A stretch of DNA of 23,975 nucleotides, taken from the NCBI GenBank assembly GCA_016550405.1, contig JABXGX010000154.1, positions 1-23,975 on the forward strand, written 5' to 3'. The stretch's first letter is position 1; every line of letters begins with the position of its first letter. The notes beneath the pieces are model-generated. The model was given only the letters and a program-made list of their open reading frames with translations. It did no database searches and was not told the origin of the DNA. A program made the translations under genes and the position numbers. Source of the stretch: an archaeon. GTDB lineage: Archaea > Asgardarchaeota > Hermodarchaeia > Hermodarchaeales > Hermodarchaeaceae. Below are positions 1 to 7,386 of this stretch, piece by piece.

Positions 1-217
1 CACGAATATGCACTTCTACAGTCATTCCTCCCCTTTCAGTTACTCGAGTTTGCAACTGCATTATAAAACTGCGATCTTCATTATATGCTCTAAGGCCGCC
101 TCCCATGTCCTCTTCGCGGACCTGCAAGTGTAACCGACCCACAAGACACTTGAACGCCTTTTCAGCGGGTGGGAAGTGAGAATAGGAATATTTGAGCTCT
201 TTTGCCACAATCGTCAC
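1..217 (-). CDS. 5' end of an unknown protein (cut by window edge)
   Basis: An open frame of 72 codons runs leftward from a GTG at 217 and leaves the window at base 1. The translation begins VTIVAKELKYSYSHFPPAEK and continues with a balanced, soluble-looking composition without membrane segments. Going upstream in this frame there is no other start codon before an in-frame TGA, so GTG 217 is the only usual start. A TATA-like TTTATAG at about 243-249 lies close to 28 bp before the start, which fits a leaderless or nearly leaderless archaeal transcript; a purine run AAAAGG also touches the GTG. I do not recognise the family. The gene is divergent from the PLD-like gene to its right. Confidence 0.55.
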   Translation of the reverse strand, partial: MTIVAKELKYSYSHFPPAEKAFKCLVGRLHLQVREEDMGGGLRAYNEDRSFIMQLQTRVTERGGMTVEVHIR

Positions 218-242
218 CTTTTCGATTTTTGAAACGCTACCT

Positions 243-249
243 CTATAAA
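243..249 (-). promoter_or_regulatory. TATA-like box of the leftward gene
   Basis: TTTATAG on the minus strand, about 28 bp before the GTG at 217. This is the usual distance from an archaeal TATA box to the transcription start, so transcription would begin at or next to the start codon. Confidence 0.4.
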
Positions 250-463
250 GTACTCAATATACTCCCTGCATCCTATTTCAACTTTTCACGAGATTTTAAC
301 ACAAGAAGACTAGGGCTTTAAATCACGAAACAATCGCGAATTTCCCAAATATTGGGTTTTGTCGTGTTCTAATCCGAAAATCTAGGAAAAGGTGATAGAT
401 TATAATAGGAAAATGTGCCAGAATCTGCAAAAGTGTTCTAGGCTTAACAGGAATTGTGTTACT

Positions 464-1783
464 ATGAAACGTTCTAACATGTTTCGATTACTTGCTATTG
501 TTGCCTTCCTGAGCATGGTTGTGTTCATTCAACCTGTCTTGGTACCAATGGATACAACAACTCTTCCACCGATTACTCGAGCGCAAATCGGGGAATTTGT
601 CGCTAACACAACAACCGGATCTGCTACTGTGGAATGTTATTCATCTCCCGATACTTCATATGATGTGACTCTTAATTATCTTCAGTCAGCTCAGAAAGAG
701 ATCCTAATGGAAATGTATGCTATAAGCAATGGATTTCTTCTCCGGGAATTTACTGAAGCACTTGGTCGGAATGGGACCATGAATATCCAGGTCATTGTAT
801 CCAGAAAATGGGCAAGTGCATCTGAAAATCATTGGACCCATGCCTCTCTCTTTAACATCTCGAGTCTTCCTGGCTATGGAGCCCATGTGCAGGCCTATTA
901 TTCCCGGTCGGATCTAAACTTCGACCATTCGAAGTTTATTATCATCGACCGAGAAGTTGTAATTGTGCAAAGTGCCAATTGGGCGAAATCAGGAATTCCT
1001 CCAATTAACAGTGATGGCAATCGTGAATGGGGGGTAGCGATTCGGAATCCCGAAGTTGTGAAATACTTCCTCAACGTGTTTGCTGATGATGTAGCCGCAG
1101 CGACACCTTACCTCCAAGATGGTGGGGATTATGATTATCTTTCTGATGCAACTTACACTGGCCCATATCCCGCTCCATTCGATAACCAAACCTTCACAGG
1201 AACTATGACTATAACATCATTAGTGTCGCCGAATGAGTGTATTCCCCCAATTGTTGCCCTCATTGATAGTGCAACCTCAACCTTAGATGTACAACAAATG
1301 TATTCTAAAATCGACTGGGATGGGTCACCTAATCAGTTCAACGATGCGATAATTGCCGCAGCAGCTCGTGGTGTGACTTGTCGAGTGATGCTAGACAATC
1401 GAAGTTCAGGAATGCAAGCTGTCGCCGATATGTTACTGGCTAATGGTGTACAAGTAGCCTTCACAAATCAGACCTATTTCGGTTGGACCCACAATAAAGG
1501 AGTCATTGCCGATAACCAACGTGTTCTAATATCGAGTATAAATTGGAGTAATGAATCCGTAAGTGAAAATCGAGAAGCAGGTGTTATCATTTCGCACTCA
1601 GGAGTCGCCAACTATTTCACTCAAATCTTTCAATGGGATTGGGAAGCTGGCGAATATCTTGGAACCCCCACAACACCGCCACCTCCAGAACCCATTCCCC
1701 TCGAATACATCATTATCGGTGTAATAATTGTAGTCGTTGTTATCGTGGGGGGCTGGATCTATAACCGCTATCTAAAGAAATAA
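464..1783 (+). CDS. Membrane-anchored phospholipase-D-like ectoenzyme
   Basis: A PLD-superfamily protein with two complete HxKx4D motifs: HSKFIIID and, about 188 residues later, HNKGVIAD. Each is followed by the usual downstream serine/asparagine segment (QSANW, SSINWS). The two histidines should form one active site for phosphodiester hydrolysis or transfer. A hydrophobic stretch near the N-terminus (FRLLAIVAFLSMVVF) looks like a signal peptide or anchor, and the protein ends in a proline-rich spacer, a strong membrane helix (EYIIIGVIIVVVVIVGGW) and a short basic tail, so the catalytic part should face outward. Several Asn-X-Ser/Thr sequons agree with that. The start is uncertain: the frame is open from a GTG at 392 and an ATG at 413; I prefer ATG 464 because it gives a normal basic n-region. 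The substrate (lipid or nucleic acid) cannot be told from sequence. Confidence 0.85.
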   Translation: MKRSNMFRLLAIVAFLSMVVFIQPVLVPMDTTTLPPITRAQIGEFVANTTTGSATVECYSSPDTSYDVTLNYLQSAQKEILMEMYAISNGFLLREFTEALGRNGTMNIQVIVSRKWASASENHWTHASLFNISSLPGYGAHVQAYYSRSDLNFDHSKFIIIDREVVIVQSANWAKSGIPPINSDGNREWGVAIRNPEVVKYFLNVFADDVAAATPYLQDGGDYDYLSDATYTGPYPAPFDNQTFTGTMTITSLVSPNECIPPIVALIDSATSTLDVQQMYSKIDWDGSPNQFNDAIIAAAARGVTCRVMLDNRSSGMQAVADMLLANGVQVAFTNQTYFGWTHNKGVIADNQRVLISSINWSNESVSENREAGVIISHSGVANYFTQIFQWDWEAGEYLGTPTTPPPPEPIPLEYIIIGVIIVVVVIVGGWIYNRYLKK

Positions 1784-1806
1784 ACTGGATAACTGATGAA
1801 TGTCTA

Positions 1807-1844
1807 AGGAGAGGAGACCCTCCAGCGGTTGGGCATCCTCTCCT
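1807..1844. terminator. Hairpin between convergent genes, possible bidirectional terminator
   Basis: AGGAGAGGA at 1807-1815 pairs perfectly with TCCTCTCCT at 1836-1844 (9 bp), with a further short CCC/GGG pairing inside the loop. It lies 24 bp after the PLD-like gene and 36 bp before the end of the convergent small gene, and a T-rich stretch (CTTCTTTTG) follows on the plus strand. Position and symmetry suggest transcript termination or 3' end protection. Confidence 0.5.
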
Positions 1845-1879
1845 CAAACCTTCTTTTGAGCAATGGTTGAAACACAAAC

Positions 1880-2164
1880 CTAGTCGTAAAACGGGATATC
1901 CCCGCTAAGAAATCTGTAGACAAAACGCTTCAAGGCTGCTTTTCCTTCTTCTGTTGGACCTGCTCGCCAATGAAGTCGACAAGCATAATCAAGCAAGGGG
2001 CGGAGCCGTTGCACCTGACTAGCACGAAGCATAGCAGGGTGTTGATTGGGATCCCGATGGGGTTGTAATTCGCGGAGCACTTCCCAGAGAATATGATCGG
2101 ATTCTGCTTGCGGTTGGATGAGTTGTGTCATTTTAAGTGATTCCTCCACCAAGAACTGATTCAC
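1880..2164 (-). CDS. Small hypothetical protein, 94 residues
   Basis: An Arg/Leu-rich, predicted mostly helical protein with no cysteine-pair metal motif, signal peptide or membrane segment. The C-terminal half (PLLDYACRLHWRAG, then KRFVYRFLSGDIPFYD) looks like a compact helical domain. The frame starts at GTG 2164; an ATG at codon 12 (2131) is preceded by GGAGG with an 11-base gap and could be the true start, giving an 83-residue protein (MTQLIQPQAESDHILWEVL onward). I do not recognise the family. It is convergent with the PLD-like gene and divergent from the membrane protein at 2279, so it is a single-gene unit. Real coding is likely but not certain. Confidence 0.55.
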   Translation of the reverse strand: MNQFLVEESLKMTQLIQPQAESDHILWEVLRELQPHRDPNQHPAMLRASQVQRLRPLLDYACRLHWRAGPTEEGKAALKRFVYRFLSGDIPFYD

Positions 2165-2278
2165 TTTGTGGCTACTAAAAGGCAGAGAGGGTTCCGGATA
2201 AGTAAAGATGCCGTTCTCCGTATCCTAGGTTGCTTTGGATGTGAAATTGAGTCCCATCTTCATTGAAAACACATATCA

Positions 2279-2986
2279 ATGATTAGCCCTCAATTATCGG
2301 TGAGGGAATTCCCAATGGATGAACCTGCGTCACCAGCTACTAGTAACACAAGAAGTTGGTGGGCTGCCTGTGTTCTGATCATACCCATTTCTGTTTTTGT
2401 CATTATTTGGATAGCAGCAGCGGGGCCTATTATTGGAGAACAAATTTGGGTCTTTGGGATAGTTTTCATTATTGCTATTGCCCTCGCACTTGTCGTTATT
2501 CCACTTGCTGTGGATGATGATTACCGTGAGCAATTACTTGATCGCCTTCGATTTCGAGGGCCACCATCAGAGACTCTTCCATATCATGAAGTAATACACT
2601 GGGATGAGACAACCCCCACGCAAGTATGGCCAACCATTCGTACTGAGTCAGGTGAAATAGTATCCATTCCCCGCGATTACGATTCAATGAATCCTCCTCT
2701 GCTCACCCTTAGTGTGATTCAACGCCGCTTACCAGAGTTAGAAGCCACAATCGAAGAATTGAACGCTAACCTTCTTATGATCTCGACAACATACGAGTCA
2801 CCTACACGGACCCAAGAACAGCTCCTTATCGAACGAAGTGTGGCAAATAAACTCTTGGCTTCATTAGTCCTTCAGCGTGGGAATAAGACTCTTGCACCTA
2901 GCTATTATACTCGTAAACGTAGGCAACTTCTTCGAACCATTGCCCGCATCGATGAAAAGTTAGATAGGCATTCAGATTCTTTGTAG
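2279..2986 (+). CDS. Two-helix membrane protein with C-terminal RKRxQLL helical module
   Basis: Two adjacent membrane helices lie at about residues 27-47 and 55-77, joined by a short loop, followed by a cytoplasmic-looking tail of about 155 residues. The tail has a helical pair near 145-170 and an end module at 189-224 with the pattern LL..L.LQ then SYYTRKRRQLL. The same module with the same spacing occurs at the end of the 260-residue protein at 6465-7247, which also has two N-terminal helices, so the two are probably paralogues flanking the mannosidase gene. The module resembles the short helical hairpins (SHOCT-like) at the ends of many prokaryotic membrane proteins; that is only a similarity of pattern. 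A second possible start is the ATG at 2315. Function unknown; a scaffold or regulatory role at the membrane is an inference. Confidence 0.75.
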   Translation: MISPQLSVREFPMDEPASPATSNTRSWWAACVLIIPISVFVIIWIAAAGPIIGEQIWVFGIVFIIAIALALVVIPLAVDDDYREQLLDRLRFRGPPSETLPYHEVIHWDETTPTQVWPTIRTESGEIVSIPRDYDSMNPPLLTLSVIQRRLPELEATIEELNANLLMISTTYESPTRTQEQLLIERSVANKLLASLVLQRGNKTLAPSYYTRKRRQLLRTIARIDEKLDRHSDSL

Positions 2987-3085
2987 AAACGAAGGAAAAG
3001 AATTCAGGATAGAGTGACTGCAGTTCCGAATATCACAAGAGTATAAGTCAAGGAACCACATTCATACTATCAACTCGCCCTCTAA

Positions 3086-3091
3086 GGGTGG
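3086..3091 (+). promoter_or_regulatory. Ribosome binding site of the mannosidase gene
   Basis: GGGTGG ends six bases before the ATG at 3098 and settles that start. A TATA-like GTATAAGT around 3042-3049 would place transcription start near 3075, giving a leader of roughly 20 bases. The GGTGG/GGTGA form of the site recurs before other genes in the window. Confidence 0.5.
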
Positions 3092-3097
3092 TTTCGG

Positions 3098-6055
3098 ATG
3101 CCATCACTTCGAAAAGTTATTCTTGTTAGTCACACGCACTGGGACCGGGAATGGTATCTTCCCTTTGAAAAGTTTCGATGGTTATTGGTGAAGACCTTGG
3201 ATCAGCTCATCGAACTTATGGAAAGCAACTCAGATTATTTGCGATTTAACTTAGATGGGCAGACGATCGTCTTAGAAGATTATTTAGAGCTACGTCCAGA
3301 AAATCGCTTCCGGCTCAAGCAACTCATTGAACAGAATCGCATCCAGATTGGTCCTTGGTATGTTTTGGCTGATGAGTTCCTCGTCAGTGGTGAATCGCTC
3401 ATTCGGAATCTACTCTTTGGTAGGCAACTGGCTAGTGAATTTGGCGATGTAATGGCTATTGGTTATGTGCCAGATGCCTTTGGCCATATTGCCCAGCTTC
3501 CTCAAATTCTTCGCGGGTTCGATATTAACAAAAGCGTCTGGTGGCGTGGGCTAGAAGACCATGGAAAGACACTTCCTACCGAACTTCGATGGCGGGCACC
3601 AGACGGTTCAGAAGTTCTTCTCGTCCATCTACGTACAAGTTACTCCACAGCTGCAAACCTGCCTAATTCGGTAGATGCCGCACTTGCACAAATTCTTATG
3701 CCTCTAAATGTCCTCTCTCTCCGAGGAACCAGTTCTGCCGCCCTTCTTATGAACGGAAGCGACCATCTCCCTCCACAATCATATCTCCCCAAATTGATTC
3801 GTGAGATAAACAAACGGTTCCACTCTGATGATATACTGCAAGGCAGGACCGTTTCCCAACTACTCGGAGCTTTCGGGAAAAGCCCTATTGAAAAAGAAGT
3901 AACAGGAATCGATGAACTGAGTCCGTTCATTGATCAGCTCTTCGCCGACTTCATCAATGAGCTCAAAGGAGTCACAGTTCAGCATGGCACATTCAAAGAA
4001 TACTTCGACATCATTGAAAACGAAGTGAATCTAGCGGAATTACCAGTAATTGAAGGGGAGCAGCACGCCAGTAAGTATATTCCTATTCTTCCTGGAGTAT
4101 TTTCAACTCGGTTATATCTGAAACAACAGAATTTCTCAACCCAGCAACTGCTCGAAAGATGGGTGGAACCCTTTTCAACTATTGCGTGGTGGCTAGGGGC
4201 ACAATATCCGAGTATTCCTTTACGGCGAGCGTGGCAGCTTCTTCTACAAAATCACCCACATGATTCAATTTGTGGTTGCAGTGTCGATGCTACTCACGAA
4301 GATATGGAACGCCGTTTTACTTGGAGTCAACAACTCGGGCATCAACTCCTCGCCGAAGCTATCCACTATATCAATACCCACACGAATTCAAGTCCATCAA
4401 CTGAACTTCCCCAACCTCCCATTGCAACCTTTCGTGTATTCAACCCACATCCTTGGGCTGCTTCGGGTGTAATCCGAATCCTCCTCAACCTCCCGTTTTC
4501 ACCGGATAAAAAGACTCAACTAGCCCTTTATACAGCTACGGGAGAACAGATTCAATTCCAGATGATCCCCGCCCAAAATCTGGATTCATCCTTTCAATCC
4601 CTACTTGATTTCCACACATTACCTCGGCTTTATGAAGGAGAACCTCGGTTGCCAGATAAAACAAACCAAATTATGATTACCTTCTGTGCTGAAGCTATTC
4701 CCAGTCTCGGCTATTCAACCTATTATCTAACAACTGACAGAACCGATTCCCGCCTATCACAAAAATCCGAACTGAAGGTGCAGCAGAGCGGTGAAATCTA
4801 TAGCATCGAAAATCCCCTCATTCAACTTCAAATTTCCACAAAAACAGGAACCCTCAACCTGCATCATAAACCCACCAATAAGACTTATCAGAACCTCTTA
4901 ATGTTTGAGGACACCGGCGATGTAGGGGATGAATACAATTTCTGCCCACCCCACCAAGATCAACGGATAACCAACCAAGACAAAATACATAGCAAGGTTC
5001 GGCTTCTTGAAGAAGGACCGGTTTCCATTACCCTGGAAGTTCAAATGCAGCTTAAAGTGCCAAAAATGGCCCATAAAACCCGAAGGCGCCGCAGCTCGAA
5101 AACTACGACTCTTACAATTCATACTCTAATCACAGTCACCTCGAATTCACCACGGATAGATATACAACATACAATACAGAATAGGGCAAAAGACCACCGC
5201 CTCCGAGTTCTGTTCCCAACGGGTATTCATACAAAAACAGCATGGGGAGATACTCCTTTCCACGTGACCGAAAGACCTCTAGGACCTGCCCCACAAGAGT
5301 GGGACGCCCAGCTGTATCCCATGATGATGGAATACTATCTCACCTCAATTCTCAAACAGCCCAAGGTTCCTGGCAAAGCTATGGGGTGGTTTGAGGACTC
5401 CACGACTACTCATGCCCTCCAAACCTTCCTCGATGTCACTGATGACCAACAAGGTCTACTCATCACAACTCGTGGACTCCCTGAATACGAAGTCCTTGAA
5501 GATCCGCATCGTACCATCGCCTTAACATTGCTTCGGTCCATCGGTTGGCTTTCTTGTGATGACCTTACAACACGTCGAGGTCATGCTGGTCCACCAATGG
5601 TTACAAACAGAGCGCAATGCCTTGGACAGTATTATGCGAATTATTCAATTATACCTCATGAAGGAACTTGGAAGACCCCCACTACTCGCCAAGACACCCA
5701 ACTTTATATCACTCCCCTGAAAGCCATTCAATTACACAGAGCCACAAGAGGGCTTTCACCACCTTCCCAGCATTTCCTTTCGATTTCCCCTGAAACCTGT
5801 ACCTTCAGCTGCCTCAAGAAAGGTGAACAAACTGATTCCACAATTTTGCGCTTCTACAATACAAACGGCAGCTCCTCAAAAGTCCAAATCTCTTCCATCT
5901 TTTCAATTAGGCAAGCCGCATTAGTCGATTTAGCCGAAAAACAACTTGAACCAATCTCTCTAGCAAGGTCCACTCCGAAACAGATAACAGTCTTACTCTC
6001 CCCCTTTCAAATTCGCACACTTCAACTACAATTAAAGAGCAGTTCAAAGGCTTAG
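3098..6055 (+). CDS. GH38 alpha-mannosidase (mannosylglycerate hydrolase-like)
   Basis: A clear glycoside hydrolase family 38 enzyme, which removes alpha-mannose with retention using a zinc-bound active site. The N-terminal catalytic barrel shows SHTHWDREWY (H14 and D16 as zinc ligands), NLDGQ, the family segment GPWYVLADEFLVSGESLIRN, and PDAFGH with D126 as nucleophile and zinc ligand. The second histidine region is NHPHDSICGCSVD, with H388 the likely fourth ligand; the helical middle domain follows near 334-410 and the beta-sandwich C-terminal half extends to the end. There is no signal peptide, so it should act in the cytoplasm, as bacterial MngB does. At 985 residues it is longer than MngB (about 880); a basic segment KTRRRRSSK near residue 660 may be an insertion. 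Substrate could be mannosylglycerate-type solutes or glycan fragments. It lies between two paralogous membrane proteins. Confidence 0.95.
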   Translation: MPSLRKVILVSHTHWDREWYLPFEKFRWLLVKTLDQLIELMESNSDYLRFNLDGQTIVLEDYLELRPENRFRLKQLIEQNRIQIGPWYVLADEFLVSGESLIRNLLFGRQLASEFGDVMAIGYVPDAFGHIAQLPQILRGFDINKSVWWRGLEDHGKTLPTELRWRAPDGSEVLLVHLRTSYSTAANLPNSVDAALAQILMPLNVLSLRGTSSAALLMNGSDHLPPQSYLPKLIREINKRFHSDDILQGRTVSQLLGAFGKSPIEKEVTGIDELSPFIDQLFADFINELKGVTVQHGTFKEYFDIIENEVNLAELPVIEGEQHASKYIPILPGVFSTRLYLKQQNFSTQQLLERWVEPFSTIAWWLGAQYPSIPLRRAWQLLLQNHPHDSICGCSVDATHEDMERRFTWSQQLGHQLLAEAIHYINTHTNSSPSTELPQPPIATFRVFNPHPWAASGVIRILLNLPFSPDKKTQLALYTATGEQIQFQMIPAQNLDSSFQSLLDFHTLPRLYEGEPRLPDKTNQIMITFCAEAIPSLGYSTYYLTTDRTDSRLSQKSELKVQQSGEIYSIENPLIQLQISTKTGTLNLHHKPTNKTYQNLLMFEDTGDVGDEYNFCPPHQDQRITNQDKIHSKVRLLEEGPVSITLEVQMQLKVPKMAHKTRRRRSSKTTTLTIHTLITVTSNSPRIDIQHTIQNRAKDHRLRVLFPTGIHTKTAWGDTPFHVTERPLGPAPQEWDAQLYPMMMEYYLTSILKQPKVPGKAMGWFEDSTTTHALQTFLDVTDDQQGLLITTRGLPEYEVLEDPHRTIALTLLRSIGWLSCDDLTTRRGHAGPPMVTNRAQCLGQYYANYSIIPHEGTWKTPTTRQDTQLYITPLKAIQLHRATRGLSPPSQHFLSISPETCTFSCLKKGEQTDSTILRFYNTNGSSSKVQISSIFSIRQAALVDLAEKQLEPISLARSTPKQITVLLSPFQIRTLQLQLKSSSKA

Positions 6056-6138
6056 GAATACGCCTAAACGAAAACTGCTTTATTTAACGGATTCATTAGA
6101 GTGAATGGAAGCGAAAAGCAATCAGCTCAGAGGCTAAA

Positions 6139-6375
6139 ATAGTATATTCGCGGATTGAAAGGCGTATTTATCCATGGGTATTCCTCTCCCTACTAATCGG
6201 TATTGTCATTTGTCTAACGGTTGGGTGGTATTTCTTAAATCTCGCAGCTTTTTATATTCCATATCTTATCAGTTATGCTAGTTATCTACGATTCCTCGCA
6301 TTCTTAACAATATTCGTCGGCGTAATACAACTCGTCATCTTAGTACTGGTCCACACCGGCGCTGTTAGGTCCTAG
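6139..6375 (+). CDS. Small two-helix membrane protein with no usual start codon
   Basis: The frame is open from 6100 (after TAG 6097-6099) to TAG 6373-6375 and encodes two strong membrane helices, WVFLSLLIGIVICLTVGWYF and YLRFLAFLTIFVGVIQLVIL, preceded by a basic stretch (SRIERRIYPW). No ATG, GTG or TTG exists in this frame before the first helix. An ATA at 6139 has AGAGG five bases upstream and would give a 78-residue protein (assumed start here). The alternative is a frameshift: a GTG at 6101 opens MNGSEKQSAQRLK in the neighbouring frame and runs into the A-run CTAAAATAG, where one more A would join the two frames. The Tyr-rich loop between the helices resembles that of the next gene, so it could also be a truncated relative of that gene. 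Function unknown. Confidence 0.5.
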   Translation: MVYSRIERRIYPWVFLSLLIGIVICLTVGWYFLNLAAFYIPYLISYASYLRFLAFLTIFVGVIQLVILVLVHTGAVRS

Positions 6376-6464
6376 AAAACAGTGATTTCAAAAGTTGAGC
6401 AAAAGAATATGTGGATATAAGACTAGATTAGCTTGGAGGTTTAGAGGTTATTACTAACCATCCG

Positions 6465-7247
6465 GTGCTCTACCATCGGGACCCAAGATCTATCAGAGTA
6501 CCCCATCGCTGGCTAGACCAACTCTCCTCAGGAGTTTACCTAATCCTCGGTTTCCTGACCTGCCTGATATGTGGGCTATTTTTCCTGTCTTCGGCCTCCA
6601 TCTACCAATATACAATTTATGATCTGTACCTAAGCCTTCTAGTGTTTGGAATAGTATTTCTTCTCATAAGTGGAATCCTCGGAGCAATTCTCATCATCAA
6701 TGGGGCATTATATCTCATTCAAAGGAAACATCGGCGTCGCTTACGTAGTCGACAGCGTCGATGGCGGCGTCCCTCATATACACCCTTGGACCATAACCCC
6801 CAATCGCCTTCCTCGTTGTCAGATGAAGTGACTGCAACCGGGGATAATGTTGACGACATCGATCTTTTGTATCCTAATATTCCCAGTTGGTTAATCCCCC
6901 TTCTAAAAAATCGTTCAACAGCAATAGCCATTCATAAGGATTTGGTTGCTTCATCCAAGACTCCAGAAGAGGCGGAATCTCAGTTTCAATCCCGACTTGA
7001 TGATCTGGACACTGAAGTAATTACTGTCTATCAACATCGTCGAGCTGTGCACCAAGACGAGAAAACTTCAGATGTACCACCGGTTGATCTCCTCAGCGAA
7101 ACCGAAATAGAAAAGCAGGCTGTTTTAGACCTCCTTGGCGCCTTGGAACTCCAATACAGGGATGGCAAAGTAACCAAGACCTTCTACGAACGCAAACGAA
7201 ATCAACTGCTTGACCGCCTCGCAAAAGCTGTTCGCGACACTGACTAG
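6465..7247 (+). CDS. Two-helix membrane protein with basic linker and C-terminal RKRxQLL module
   Basis: Two membrane helices at about 22-44 and 54-85 are followed by an unusually basic run (RKHRRRLRSRQRRWRR, residues 87-102), a polar Ser/Pro/Asp linker, a helical middle part, and an end module at about 218-252 (LLGALELQYRDGK, then FYERKRNQLL). That module aligns without gaps to the end of the 235-residue protein at 2279-2986. The basic run directly after the second helix marks the cytoplasmic side and could bind acidic lipids or nucleic acid. The start is GTG 6465; GGAGG lies about 26 bases before it, too far for ideal pairing, and only non-standard codons such as ATT 6450 lie between them in frame. 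TATA-like GATATAAG is at about 6414-6421. Function unknown. Confidence 0.75.
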   Translation: MLYHRDPRSIRVPHRWLDQLSSGVYLILGFLTCLICGLFFLSSASIYQYTIYDLYLSLLVFGIVFLLISGILGAILIINGALYLIQRKHRRRLRSRQRRWRRPSYTPLDHNPQSPSSLSDEVTATGDNVDDIDLLYPNIPSWLIPLLKNRSTAIAIHKDLVASSKTPEEAESQFQSRLDDLDTEVITVYQHRRAVHQDEKTSDVPPVDLLSETEIEKQAVLDLLGALELQYRDGKVTKTFYERKRNQLLDRLAKAVRDTD

Positions 7248-7317
7248 GCGTTTACTCCTCCTGCTTGATTTTTTCCAGTTCTCTATTTTGGAAAAAATGG
7301 CTTTTGGGGCAAACCTT

Positions 7318-7323
7318 TTTATA
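7318..7323 (+). promoter_or_regulatory. TATA box of the ARPP-1-like gene
   Basis: TTTATA inside TTTTTATACC. A transcription start about 26 bp downstream would fall near 7346, inside the palindrome described next. Confidence 0.5.
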
Positions 7324-7335
7324 CCTGCAGTAAAG

Positions 7336-7367
7336 AATGTAATTACATTACAAATTACATATTACAT
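7336..7367 (+). promoter_or_regulatory. Operator candidate: 14-bp perfect palindrome plus ATTACAT repeats
   Basis: AATGTAATTACATT at 7336-7349 is a perfect 14-bp palindrome. ATTACAT, one half-site of it, is repeated at 7342, 7354 and 7361, the last two in direct tandem. The block lies 13-45 bp after the TATA box, over the predicted transcription start, where archaeal repressors commonly bind. Confidence 0.5.
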
Positions 7368-7386
7368 ATTGGAATGGTGAAAAAGA

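Noticed and set aside
6052..6067. TTAGG-AATACG-CCTAA inverted repeat at the end of the mannosidase gene
   Set aside because: Five-base stem overlapping the stop codon without a clear T-tract; too weak to call a terminator.
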